In this document: positions 1 to 7,823 of the stretch, piece after piece
Numbering within the stretch: the first letter of the stretch is position 1
Layout of the letters: every line of letters starts with the position of its first letter
NCBI GenBank assembly: GCA_946482655.1
Contig: CAMLSA010000070.1
Span: 1 to 17,728, forward strand
Direction of reading: 5' to 3'
Source of the DNA: an uncultured Sphingomonas sp.
GTDB taxonomy: Bacteria; Pseudomonadota; Alphaproteobacteria; Sphingomonadales; Sphingomonadaceae
Length of the DNA: 17,728 nucleotides
Made by a program: the position numbers and the translations under genes
Notes under the pieces: generated by a model
The model's database searches: none
What the model saw: the letters and a program-made list of their open reading frames with translations, nothing else
What the model was told of the DNA's origin: nothing

Positions 1-1124
1 TCGCCGGGGGCAAGGGCGCGATCAACATCAACGTCCTGTGGGAAATGGGTGGCGCCCAGCGCATCCTCCACGGCGTGCTCGAAAAGACCCGCGGCATGGT
101 GGCGGGCGTTACCTGCGGCGCGGGGATGCCCTACAAGCTCAGCGAGATCGCGGCCTCCTATGGGGTCAACTATCTGCCGATCGTTTCTTCGGGCCGCGCC
201 TTCAGCGCGCTGTGGAAACGCGCCTATTCGAAGGCGGCCGAATGGCTGGCCGGCGTGGTCTATGAGGACCCCTGGCTGGCGGGCGGCCACAACGGCCTCT
301 CCAACGCGGAGGATCCCAGGCAGCCGCAGGATCCCTATCCACGCGTCAAGGCGCTGCGCGAGACGATGCGCAACGGCGGCATCTCGGACGATGTGCCGAT
401 CATCATGGCAGGCGGCGTCTGGTATCTGCGCGACTGGAACGACTGGATCGACAATCCCGAGCTCGGCCAGATCGCCTTCCAGTTCGGCACGCGGCCGTTG
501 CTGACCAAGGAAAGCCCTATCCCGCAAGGATGGAAGGATTACCTGACCAGGATCGAGCCGGGCGACGTGCTGCTCCACCGTTTCTCGCCGACGGGATTCT
601 ATTCGTCGGCGGTTCGCAATCCGTTCCTGCGCAATCTCGAGGCGCGCTCCGAGCGGCAGATCGCCTTCTCGATGGAGGCGGCGGGCGATCATCAATATCA
701 GCTCGACGTCGGCGTCAAGGGCAAGAGCTTTTGGGTGACGCTCGGCGATCTCGGCCGCGCGCGAGAATGGCATGGCCTCGGCTTCACCAATGCGCTCAAG
801 ACGCCGGACAACACGCTCGTCTTCGTCACCACCGAGGAAATGGCCACGATCCGCAAGGACCAGGCGGACTGCATGGGCTGCCTCAGCCAGTGCGGCTTTT
901 CCTCCTGGGCGGATACCGAGGGCAACTCGACCGGCCGGCTCGCCGATCCACGCAGCTTCTGCATTCAGAAGACGCTCCAGGACATTGCGCATGGCGGTCC
1001 GATCGATCAAAATCTGATGTTCGCCGGCCATGCCGCTTACAAGTTCAAGCAGGATCCTTTCTATTCGAACGGTTTCGTGCCGACGGTGCAGCAGCTGCTC
1101 GACCGCATCCTGACGGGAGATTGA
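1..1124 (+). CDS. NAD(P)H-dependent flavin oxidoreductase, nitronate monooxygenase family (5' end cut off)
   Basis: The gene enters the window already open: the reading frame runs from base 3 to the TGA at 1122-1124, so the true start lies upstream. Visible family features are a Gly-rich GGKGAININ segment at the left edge, the VTCGAGMPYKL segment of the FMN-binding TIM barrel, and later IIMAGGVWYLRD and QFGTRPLL. These fit the 2-nitropropane dioxygenase/nitronate monooxygenase (YrpB-like) family, which oxidises nitronates or related substrates using FMN; the substrate here cannot be told. About 373 residues are present. A CxxCxxxC motif (codons at 870, 879 and 891) in the C-terminal third is unusual for a simple flavoprotein. 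A glutamine amidotransferase gene follows 86 bp downstream on the same strand. The family is confident, the precise reaction is not. Confidence 0.85.
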   Translation, partial: AGGKGAININVLWEMGGAQRILHGVLEKTRGMVAGVTCGAGMPYKLSEIAASYGVNYLPIVSSGRAFSALWKRAYSKAAEWLAGVVYEDPWLAGGHNGLSNAEDPRQPQDPYPRVKALRETMRNGGISDDVPIIMAGGVWYLRDWNDWIDNPELGQIAFQFGTRPLLTKESPIPQGWKDYLTRIEPGDVLLHRFSPTGFYSSAVRNPFLRNLEARSERQIAFSMEAAGDHQYQLDVGVKGKSFWVTLGDLGRAREWHGLGFTNALKTPDNTLVFVTTEEMATIRKDQADCMGCLSQCGFSSWADTEGNSTGRLADPRSFCIQKTLQDIAHGGPIDQNLMFAGHAAYKFKQDPFYSNGFVPTVQQLLDRILTGD

Positions 1125-1210
1125 CCCCTTCGTCCCCCACGCACGGGAGTTTGATCCGGCCCAAGAAGTGTTGGGGTTGGATTCGCCTCGATCAAAGCTA
1201 GTCTGCGTCC

Positions 1211-1906
1211 ATGAAATCCGCGCTCATCGTCCGCCACACACCCTATGAAGGCATTGCCGGCTTTCGTGCCCCCATCGAGGCGGCCGGCTATGAGCTGACC
1301 CGGATCGATGTCGCCGATCCGGCCTTTCCGCACGTCGACTTCGACGAGCCCGATCTCGTCCTGATCATGGGCGGCCCCATGGGCGTCTATGAAACCGAGG
1401 CGCATCCCTGGATTGCCGGCGAGATCACCCGGCTGGCGCGGCGGATCATGCTCGATCGGCCGACGGTCGGAGTCTGCCTCGGCAGCCAGATGATCGCGGC
1501 GGCAATGGGCGCGAGGGTTTATCCGGGGCCGGTCAAGGAAGTCGGCTTCGCTCCGGTCAGGATCACCGCGGCGGGGCTCGGGTCACCGCTGCGCCATATC
1601 GAGGATGTGCCGGTGCTGCACTGGCATGGCGACAGCTTCGATCTGCCGCCGGGCGTCGAGCTGCTCGCCTCGACCGACAAATACGCCCACCAGGCTTTTC
1701 GCCGTGGCGCCAATCTGCTGGCGCTGCAGTGCCATCCCGAAATGGGCGAGGATCCGCGCTTCGAGATATGGCTCGAGGATGAACCCTATATCATGGCGGC
1801 CGGCCTGAGCGTCGCCGAGCTGCGCGCCCAGCATGACAGGCTCGGTGCCGCCACCGTCGCCGCGGGCCAGAGGATGATCGCCGATTGGCTCGACCGGCTC
1901 GACTGA
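1211..1906 (+). CDS. Class I glutamine amidotransferase (GATase1 domain protein)
   Basis: This 231-residue protein is a single GATase1 domain that would hydrolyse glutamine to deliver ammonia. The oxyanion/loop segment IMGGPMGVYE lies at residues 52-61, the nucleophile elbow GVCLGSQ has Cys89, and the histidine-glutamate pair lies in QCHPEM (His175, Glu177), so the Cys-His-Glu triad is intact. It has no synthetase domain, as in the stand-alone GMP-synthase-like amidotransferases found in many proteobacteria, whose acceptors are mostly unknown. The ATG at 1211 is the first in frame after the preceding stop codon. A GC-rich stretch with short palindromes (GGCCGGCC and GTCGCGCGAC) follows the stop. 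The fold and catalysis are confident; the substrate and pathway are unknown. Confidence 0.88.
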   Translation: MKSALIVRHTPYEGIAGFRAPIEAAGYELTRIDVADPAFPHVDFDEPDLVLIMGGPMGVYETEAHPWIAGEITRLARRIMLDRPTVGVCLGSQMIAAAMGARVYPGPVKEVGFAPVRITAAGLGSPLRHIEDVPVLHWHGDSFDLPPGVELLASTDKYAHQAFRRGANLLALQCHPEMGEDPRFEIWLEDEPYIMAAGLSVAELRAQHDRLGAATVAAGQRMIADWLDRLD

Positions 1907-2004
1907 CCGGCCGGCCGCGTCGCGCGACAATTCCACTTCATTGCCGAACTTCCCTGCAACCGAATTCATGGTAAGCAGGTACATGGAGCGAGGGGGCGTG
2001 GCTG

Positions 2005-2343
2005 ATGGAGTGGTCGGAGGAAGCGCGGGACGGGGCGATCATCGGATCTCCCAACGGCAAGATCGACGAAAGCACCGCGCAGACGTTCGGGACCAGCCTC
2101 GAGCAAGCAGTCGGCCGGGCGGCCGAGGCGTCGGCGAGGCTCGTCGTGGACTGCTCCGGCATCTCCTATATGTCGTCGCGGGGCCTGCGCGCGCTGACGC
2201 TCGCCAAGCGCAAGGCTGACGGCGCCTCAGTCAGGATCATATTGGCCGCGCCGAACGAGATCGTGCGCGAGATCCTCGCGATCAGCCGGTACGACAAGTT
2301 GTTTGGCGTCACCGATTCGGTCGAGGCGGCGCTCACCGCCTGA
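2005..2343 (+). CDS. STAS-domain anti-sigma factor antagonist (SpoIIAA/RsbV-like)
   Basis: This 112-residue protein is a lone STAS domain. The segment VVDCSGISYMSSRGLRAL (residues 47-64) matches the conserved loop of SpoIIAA/RsbV antagonists; Ser58 aligns with the regulatory Ser58 of Bacillus SpoIIAA by my hand alignment, so it is the likely phosphorylation site. In such systems a kinase phosphorylates this serine, and a PP2C-type phosphatase removes the phosphate so the antagonist can bind the kinase and free its partner. Both partner types occur in this locus: a SpoIIE-type phosphatase (3311-5356) and an RsbW-like ATPase (6418-6834). The GAGGGGG just upstream supports the start. The gene is 27 bp from the next one and very likely cotranscribed with it. 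Confidence 0.9.
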   Translation: MEWSEEARDGAIIGSPNGKIDESTAQTFGTSLEQAVGRAAEASARLVVDCSGISYMSSRGLRALTLAKRKADGASVRIILAAPNEIVREILAISRYDKLFGVTDSVEAALTA

Positions 2344-2370
2344 TCAACGTTCATTCCCGGGGGAGATCGC

Positions 2371-3336
2371 ATGCTCGTCAGATTTTGGGGAACGCGCGGA
2401 TCTCTCGCGGTCGCGCAGACCGGAGGAGCGATCAAGAACAAGATCGCCCGCGCGCTGGTCGTGGCGGACGGCCGCAAGTTCGCCGATCAGGACGAGGCGG
2501 CCGCCTTCGTCGAGGCTGAGCTCGATTTCGCCACCCGCGCTACCTATGGCGGGGCCACCACCTGTATCGAGATCGAAGCCGAGGGCGACGGCTCCTTCCT
2601 CGTCTGCGACATGGGATCGGGGCTGCGCGAGTTCGGCATCAATGCTTTCGGCCGTTGCGCGAGCGGCCATGCGCGCGTCTATAATTTCTTCATGTCGCAT
2701 CTTCACTGGGATCATATCTGCGGCTTTCCCTTTTTCGGCCCTGCCTTCGATCCCAATGCGCGCATCATCATCCACTCGGGCCACCCCGATGCGGAGACGG
2801 CGTTGCGGCGACAGCAGGAGGAGATCAGCTTTCCGGTAGCCTTCGATTGGCTGCGCGCCGAGATCCAGTTCGTGACGCTCGAGGCCGGCGAGACCTACAG
2901 AATCGGCGGCGTCGACGTGGAGGTGATGGAGCAGCATCACAGCCATAAGAGCTTCGGCTATCGCTTTACCGATTCCGGTGGGAAGACCGCGATCTTCTCC
3001 ACCGATAGCGAGCACAAGATCGAGAGCATGGAAGGCGAGGCGGATGTCGCCGAATTCTTCCGCGGCGCCGATCTCGTGATCTGCGACACCATGTATTCGC
3101 TCGCCGACGCGGTCTCCATGAAGGAGGATTGGGGCCACTCGTCGAACATCGTTGCGATCGACATCTGCCACGAGGCCAAGGCGAAGCGGCTCGCGTTGTT
3201 CCACCACGAGCCGATCTACAGCGACGACGATATCCAGCGCATGCACAGGGAGAGCATCCGCTACGAGGAGCTGACCCGGCGCGAGCAGCCGCTCCAAGTG
3301 CTGTGCGCTTATGACGGCCTCGAAGTCAGGCTTTAA
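2371..3336 (+). CDS. MBL-fold metallo-hydrolase in the partner-switching locus
   Basis: This 321-residue metallo-beta-lactamase-fold enzyme begins with FWGTRGS, typical of the phosphodiesterase/phosphoribosyl-hydrolase-like branch of the superfamily. The metal motif SHLHWDHICGF has His110, His112, Asp114 and His115; further candidate ligands are His189/190 (EQHHSHKS), Asp239 (ICDTMY) and His278/279 (FHHEP), so both metal sites appear intact. There is no signal peptide, so it acts in the cytoplasm. The substrate is unknown: a cyclic nucleotide or other phosphodiester is possible from the family but not shown. A GGGGGAG site precedes the ATG. Its last 26 bp overlap the start of the CHASE2-SpoIIE phosphatase gene, implying cotranscription and probably translational coupling. 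A soluble hydrolase tightly embedded between antagonist and phosphatase may be part of the output. Confidence 0.87.
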   Translation: MLVRFWGTRGSLAVAQTGGAIKNKIARALVVADGRKFADQDEAAAFVEAELDFATRATYGGATTCIEIEAEGDGSFLVCDMGSGLREFGINAFGRCASGHARVYNFFMSHLHWDHICGFPFFGPAFDPNARIIIHSGHPDAETALRRQQEEISFPVAFDWLRAEIQFVTLEAGETYRIGGVDVEVMEQHHSHKSFGYRFTDSGGKTAIFSTDSEHKIESMEGEADVAEFFRGADLVICDTMYSLADAVSMKEDWGHSSNIVAIDICHEAKAKRLALFHHEPIYSDDDIQRMHRESIRYEELTRREQPLQVLCAYDGLEVRL

Positions 3337-5356
3337 CCTCAACCCCCGCGTCTGGCTGGCGGGTCTCGCGGGACTTCTGCTCGCAGCCCTGATCAGCGCC
3401 TGGGGCGGGGAGGCGATGCGCCGCCCGCTGTTCGACCTGTGGCAGCGTGTCTCGCCCCGCGACCTCACCGGCACCAAGGTCCACGTCGTGCTGATCGACG
3501 CCGAGGGACTTGCGGCGGTCGGGCCCTGGCCCTGGCCGCGCTACCACATGGCGAGACTGACCGAGGAGATCGCGGCGCGCCGGCCCAGCGCGATCGGTTT
3601 CGACATGCTCTTTCCCGAGCCCGATCGAGTGCGCCCGGACATTTTCGCCGCGCTCTATCCCGAGCTGACTGCGGTAGCCGCCGCCGAGGTCCGGGCGCTG
3701 CCGCCGATGGATCGGCTGTGGGGCCAGGTGATCGGCAGGGCTCCGGTGGTGCTTGGCCGGGCGGGCGTGGCCACGGACGGCGGCGATCCCGCGCAGCTGT
3801 TCATCGACGCCGAGATCAAGGGGACGTTGCCCCCCGCGATGGCCGCCGAACCGCGCGTCATCGCCAATATCCCCGAGCTCGAACAGGCGGCGCTCGGCCA
3901 TGGCCTGCTCAACGGCCGGCCCGACGGCGACGGCACCGTTCGGCGGGTGCCGATGCTGATGGGGGTCGGCGGAAGGCCCATGCCCGCCCTTTCGCTCGAA
4001 CTTGCGCGGATCGTCCTGCGCGAGAATGTCGTCACTTCCGCGCCAGGGGCGGTCACGATCGGCGAGCAGCGCATTCCCGTCGATGAGGAGGGGCGGATGC
4101 GCCTTCACTTCGGCCATTTTCCACCGGCCGCGATCAGTTCGGCGGCCGATGTGCTGCGGCGGGGCTTCCCGGCCGACGCCTTTGCCGGGCGGATCGTGCT
4201 GGTCGGCCTCGCGGCCGAGGGGACCGCCGATATCGTCTCGACCCCGCTTGCCGCCGAGGCGTACGGGCCGCTGGTGCAGGCGCAGGCGGTCGACGCGGTC
4301 CTGCGGGGCGGCTGGCTGGAACGGCCGCGCTGGGTGGCGCCGGTCGAATGGGCGGCGGGAATGGTGCTCGCCCTGCTGATCCTGTCGCTTGCCGCGGAGC
4401 GCCGCCGCCTGCTCCTTCTGATTCCCGCGGGGCTGGCGGTAGCGGTTCCGGCCGCAGCCTGGTTCGCCTTCGACATAGCCGCGCTGTTGGTCGATCCGTT
4501 GCGGCCACTGCTGCTCGGCGGAGCGACCGCGGCGGGCGTGGCGGGCGGCCTATTCGCCGAGGCGCGGCGGGAGCGGGGGCGGCTGCGGGAGACGCTGGTG
4601 CGCGAACGGGTCGCGACCGCCGCGGTCGAAGGGGAACTGCAAGCCGCGCGCAGCATTCAACTCGGCATGTTGCCGCCGCGCGCCGATCTTTCGAACTTCG
4701 ATCCGCGTCTCGATGTCGACGCGCTGCTCGAACCGGCAAAGTCGATCGGTGGTGATCTTTACGATGTTATCCGGCTGAATGACGATCGGATCGCTTTCCT
4801 GGTGGGCGACGTGACGGGCAAGGGTGTGCCCGCTGCGTTGTTCATGGCGCTGTCCAAGGCACTCGCGAAGAGCGTCGTGCTGCGCGATATCCCCACGCTC
4901 GCCGATGCCGCTTTCATCCTCAACGAAGAACTGATGCGCGACAACAGCGAGTCGATGAACGTGACGATGTTGATCGGGATCATCGATCTGGCGACCGGCC
5001 AGCTGGTCCTGATGAGTGCCGGCCATGAGGATCCGCTCCACATTCGCGCTGATCGCACGATCGCGATCCACAGGCTCGATGGCGGCCCCCCCTTCTGCAT
5101 CGTCGATTTCCCTTATCCCGACGAACCGATGAAGCTGCTGCAGGGCGAAACGCTGGTGTTGATCTCCGACGGGGTCAGCGAGGCGCTGAACGGGTCGGAT
5201 GCGCTGTTCGGGCATGAACGGCTGATCGCCGCGCTCGAGGGCAAGGACAGCGCGACGGCGATGGTCGAATCGATACGCGACGCGGTGCGTGCGTTCGAGG
5301 ATGGAACCGATCCGACCGACGACCTGACCGTGATGGCGGTGCGTTACCTGGGCTAA
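3311..5356 (+). CDS. CHASE2 sensor - SpoIIE/RsbU-type PP2C phosphatase
   Basis: This 681-residue membrane protein has an N-terminal transmembrane segment (about 14-31), a periplasmic CHASE2-type sensor region (about 35-335, with VLIDAEGLAAVGPWPWPR and GFDMLFPEPDR), three hydrophobic segments (about 340-415), a short linker helix and a C-terminal PP2C-like SpoIIE domain (about 455-681). The phosphatase motifs are complete: GGDLYD at 480-485, GDVTGKGVPAAL with Asp500, SAGHEDPL, LISDGVSEA with Asp620, and DDLTVMAV with Asp670/671. It is therefore expected to dephosphorylate a STAS antagonist in response to an envelope signal. The ATG at 3311 lies inside the 3' end of the MBL gene; no alternative start precedes the first membrane segment. 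The 3' end overlaps the stop of the convergent OmpA-domain gene by 4 bp. The ligand is unknown. Confidence 0.93.
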   Translation: MTASKSGFNLNPRVWLAGLAGLLLAALISAWGGEAMRRPLFDLWQRVSPRDLTGTKVHVVLIDAEGLAAVGPWPWPRYHMARLTEEIAARRPSAIGFDMLFPEPDRVRPDIFAALYPELTAVAAAEVRALPPMDRLWGQVIGRAPVVLGRAGVATDGGDPAQLFIDAEIKGTLPPAMAAEPRVIANIPELEQAALGHGLLNGRPDGDGTVRRVPMLMGVGGRPMPALSLELARIVLRENVVTSAPGAVTIGEQRIPVDEEGRMRLHFGHFPPAAISSAADVLRRGFPADAFAGRIVLVGLAAEGTADIVSTPLAAEAYGPLVQAQAVDAVLRGGWLERPRWVAPVEWAAGMVLALLILSLAAERRRLLLLIPAGLAVAVPAAAWFAFDIAALLVDPLRPLLLGGATAAGVAGGLFAEARRERGRLRETLVRERVATAAVEGELQAARSIQLGMLPPRADLSNFDPRLDVDALLEPAKSIGGDLYDVIRLNDDRIAFLVGDVTGKGVPAALFMALSKALAKSVVLRDIPTLADAAFILNEELMRDNSESMNVTMLIGIIDLATGQLVLMSAGHEDPLHIRADRTIAIHRLDGGPPFCIVDFPYPDEPMKLLQGETLVLISDGVSEALNGSDALFGHERLIAALEGKDSATAMVESIRDAVRAFEDGTDPTDDLTVMAVRYLG

Positions 5357-5943
5357 CGAACTGTGACGACGACGCGTCGATTGGCCTGGCTGGCGACGCC
5401 GTCGCCGGTTTGGTCGCGAAGCTCGCGTTCGCCGCGACCGACCGCGCTCATCAGCGAGGGTTCGATTCCCTGCTCGGCCAATGCGCCCATCACCTGCTCG
5501 GCACGGCGCTGCGACAGCTCGTCATTGGCTTCCCTGCTGCCGACGGTGTCGGTGTAGCCCGTGATCTGTATCTCCGCGCCCGGCCGCCTCGCTATCTCCG
5601 CTCGGAGGAAATCGAGGCCCGGCGTCGAGTCCGGCGTCAGCGTGGTGGTGCCTTCCTTGAAATAGAGGGTGAGCCGCACCGGAGCCGCCGGCAGGGCATC
5701 GAGCAGGGCGCGCTGTCGAGCGCTGAGTTTCGCGGGATCGATCGCCTTGGTGCGCGGTGTACCCGACAAGTTGGTGCGGCTGTTGAGTTCGCTTACCACC
5801 GTCTCCCGGGGCGAGCCATCTTCCTCGAGCAGCGCGACCGCCCCTTGCTTGCCTTCCTCGCTGGGCAGCAGGGTGAGCGAAGGCGTCGCGCAGGCCGTCA
5901 GCATCCCGCCGAGCATCAGCAACGATAGCAGGCCCGGCTTCAT
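5353..5943 (-). CDS. OmpA-domain lipoprotein
   Basis: This 196-residue protein begins with a lipoprotein signal peptide: a short basic-hydrophobic stretch ending in the lipobox LTAC, with Cys18 as the lipidated residue. The C-terminal half (about 88-196) is an OmpA-like peptidoglycan-binding domain, with GYTDTVGSREANDELSQRRA (129-148, containing the conserved Asp132 and the paired Arg146/147) and a closing ANRRVVVTVR. The middle region (20-85) is low in recognisable motifs. Its ATG overlaps the stop of the FecR-domain gene as ATGA, so the two are an operon with probable translational coupling. Its stop overlaps the end of the CHASE2 phosphatase gene from the other strand. The product would sit in the outer membrane bound to the cell wall, and may help report envelope state to the neighbouring signalling proteins (inference). 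Confidence 0.9.
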   Translation of the reverse strand: MKPGLLSLLMLGGMLTACATPSLTLLPSEEGKQGAVALLEEDGSPRETVVSELNSRTNLSGTPRTKAIDPAKLSARQRALLDALPAAPVRLTLYFKEGTTTLTPDSTPGLDFLRAEIARRPGAEIQITGYTDTVGSREANDELSQRRAEQVMGALAEQGIEPSLMSAVGRGERELRDQTGDGVASQANRRVVVTVR

Positions 5944-6374
5944 TTCGGCACCTCGACGATGAAGCGGGTGCCGCGGACCCCGAGCAGCGACGTTGGCGTC
6001 CGCACCTTCATGGCATCCGCTTTCGAGCGGGCGATCTGGCCCGAGACCACCGCCAGCGAGCCGCGGTCGACCTTGGTCACGAAGCTGCCGGCTTGGCTTT
6101 TCCGGTTATAGTCGAACCGATCGACGGAGATCCGGCTGTTGGGCCCGACCGCGAAACGGGTGTCGTCGATGAAGGTCAGGCTAATCTGGCCGTCCTTGCC
6201 GGTCACCAGCGTGTCGCCCTGCATCAGAACGAAGCCCGGGCCGGGCGCGAGCATCGCCTTGCCCCGCTCGACCGAGGCGGCCCCCAGGCTGCGCTTGATC
6301 CGGCCTATCTCCGCCCAGGCCGGCTGGACCGCAATGACCATACCCAACAGTGCCAAAAGCGCCCGATGCATCAT
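5940..6374 (-). CDS. Secreted FecR-domain protein
   Basis: A Sec signal peptide (MMHRALLALLGMVIAVQPAWA, cleavage before Glu) is followed by a FecR domain covering nearly all of the mature protein, including GDTLVTGKDGQISLTFIDDT, GSFVTKVDRGSLAVVSG and the typical ending TPTSLLGVRGTRFIVEV. Unlike classical FecR it has no cytoplasmic anti-sigma region and no inner-membrane anchor, so it is a periplasmic protein. I chose the ATG at 6374 because GGGGA lies 8 nt upstream; ATGs at 6383 and 6389 are possible, and the frame stays open to 6560 but would then overlap the divergent kinase gene and put a non-signal sequence in front. It overlaps the OmpA-domain gene by 4 bp. It may be a ligand or partner of the CHASE2 sensor, by context only. 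Confidence 0.85.
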   Translation of the reverse strand: MMHRALLALLGMVIAVQPAWAEIGRIKRSLGAASVERGKAMLAPGPGFVLMQGDTLVTGKDGQISLTFIDDTRFAVGPNSRISVDRFDYNRKSQAGSFVTKVDRGSLAVVSGQIARSKADAMKVRTPTSLLGVRGTRFIVEVPK

Positions 6375-6417
6375 TCTCGCCATCCCCATGACCAGCAAGT
6401 CATGACATAGCGCAAAT

Positions 6418-6834
6418 ATGGGCTCCCGCGACTCGAAATCGCCGTCGGTGACAATCCGTTGCAATGGCATCGAAGCCGTCCACCGGATGGTCGTGGGCGC
6501 CCAGGCTTTCAGCGAGGAATGCGGCCTCGAAAGCGGCCACGGCGCGCGGCTGGCGATCATCGTCGAAGAACTCGTCTACAATCTCGTCGAACATGGCGGA
6601 ATCGGCGACGACGGGTTGATCGAGCTGGTACTGACGCACGAGCGGGGCGTCGTCGGAATAGCGCTGAGCGACAGCGGCGTCGCCTTCGACCTGCGCGATG
6701 CCGGATCCGAGAGGGAGACCCCCGAACGCGGTGGCGGCGCGGGAATCGATCTGGTGCGCGCCTGGGCGGAGATCGTCGACTATGGCTCGGTCGCCGGGCG
6801 CAACCGACTGCTCCTGAAGATGTGGCTTTCCTGA
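6418..6834 (+). CDS. RsbW-like anti-sigma factor / switch-protein serine kinase (HATPase)
   Basis: This 138-residue protein is a single GHKL-type ATPase domain of the RsbW/SpoIIAB class. The N box is EELVYNLVEHGG (Glu50, Glu51, Asn55, His59), the G1 box is SDSGVAFDL (Asp85, Gly87), and the ATP-lid/G2 region is RGGGAGIDLVRAWA (104-117). It lacks a dimerisation/phosphoacceptor domain, so it is not a two-component sensor kinase; the expected role is to bind a partner (classically a sigma factor) and phosphorylate a STAS antagonist. The STAS and PP2C genes lie 4.1 kb and 1.1 kb to the left. It is divergent from the FecR-domain gene, with about 40 bp between start codons. No sigma factor is in the window, so the partner is unknown. 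Confidence 0.9.
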   Translation: MGSRDSKSPSVTIRCNGIEAVHRMVVGAQAFSEECGLESGHGARLAIIVEELVYNLVEHGGIGDDGLIELVLTHERGVVGIALSDSGVAFDLRDAGSERETPERGGGAGIDLVRAWAEIVDYGSVAGRNRLLLKMWLS

Positions 6835-6912
6835 CGGCTCTTTGTCGCCTCGCCCTTCCGCTCGTCCAATCCCCCCGCTATGGCAGGCGCATATCTGTCC
6901 CCGGGGGAAGCC

Positions 6913-7761
6913 TTGCAACTGCCTGTCCTCGCCGCCACGGCCCAAGCGATCCATTTCAACGATCTGCACCTGGACCCGATCGCGCTCGATCTCGGATTCC
7001 TTCAGATCCACTGGTATTCGCTGGCCTATATCGCCGGCATCCTGCTCGGCTGGTACTACCTGACCAAGCTGATCGATCAGCCCAATGCGCCGATGGCGCG
7101 GCGCCATGCCGACGATTTCGTCTTCTACGCGACGATCGGCATACTGGCGGGCGGCCGGCTTGCCTATGTGTTCTTCTATCAGCCCGAAATCCTTCGCAAT
7201 CCGGTCGACATATTGAAGCTGTGGCAGGGCGGCATGTCCTTCCATGGCGGGGCGCTCGGCGTCTCGCTCGGCATCTTCTGGATGGCGCGCAAGCATGGGC
7301 TGAGCTGGCTGCGCATCCACGACTATATCGCCTGCTGCGCGCCGTTCGGCCTGTTCTTCGGGCGGATGGCCAATTTCGTGAACGGCGAGCTGTGGGGCCG
7401 ACCAAGCGACGTGCCCTGGGCGATCATCTTCCCCCAGGCCGACGACGGCCTGCCTCGCCATCCGAGCCAGCTGTACGAGGCGGGCCTCGAAGGACTGGTG
7501 CTCGGCCTGGTCCTGGCCTTTTTCTTCTGGCGCACCGACGCGCGGAACGAGCCGGGCAAGCTTGTCGGCATCTTCCTGATTGGCTATGGACTCAGCCGCT
7601 TCATCGTCGAGTTCTTCCGCGAGCCTGACGCCCAGCTCGGCACATTGAGCTGGGGGCTGACGATGGGACAGACACTGACCGTGCCGATGCTGATCGGAGG
7701 CGTCTACCTGATTGCCACCGCGGCGAAACGGCGCGCGGGTCCCGTGGCTTCAACCTCTTAG
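6913..7761 (+). CDS. lgt: Prolipoprotein diacylglyceryl transferase Lgt
   Basis: Lgt is the integral inner-membrane enzyme that transfers diacylglycerol from phosphatidylglycerol to the lipobox cysteine of prolipoproteins. Signature features are present: [19 protein letters not shown] in the first membrane region, [14 protein letters not shown] and [19 protein letters not shown]. There are about seven hydrophobic segments, and the length (282 residues from this start) is normal for the family. I prefer the TTG at 6913 because GGGGGAAG lies immediately upstream; the ATG at 6880 has no visible ribosome binding site but would add only 11 residues. The OmpA-domain lipoprotein at 5353-5943 is a local substrate candidate simply because it is a lipoprotein. 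The MidA-like gene follows 62 bp downstream. Confidence 0.95.
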   Translation: MQLPVLAATAQAIHFNDLHLDPIALDLGFLQIHWYSLAYIAGILLGWYYLTKLIDQPNAPMARRHADDFVFYATIGILAGGRLAYVFFYQPEILRNPVDILKLWQGGMSFHGGALGVSLGIFWMARKHGLSWLRIHDYIACCAPFGLFFGRMANFVNGELWGRPSDVPWAIIFPQADDGLPRHPSQLYEAGLEGLVLGLVLAFFFWRTDARNEPGKLVGIFLIGYGLSRFIVEFFREPDAQLGTLSWGLTMGQTLTVPMLIGGVYLIATAAKRRAGPVASTS

Positions 7762-7823
7762 AGCTTTGCTAACCTAAAATGGCTAAGCAACGCGGCGTGT
7801 TGGACGTCGCAAAACAGAGGCAT

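Noticed and set aside
1907..2004. General-stress (EcfG-type GGAAC-N16/17-CGTT) promoter ahead of the STAS gene
   Set aside because: I found no such pair of boxes by eye in this gap or upstream of the other switch genes.
2344..3477. Long minus-strand open frame of 377 codons
   Set aside because: It is opposite the MBL hydrolase gene, which carries intact metal-binding motifs; the minus-strand product has no recognisable domain.
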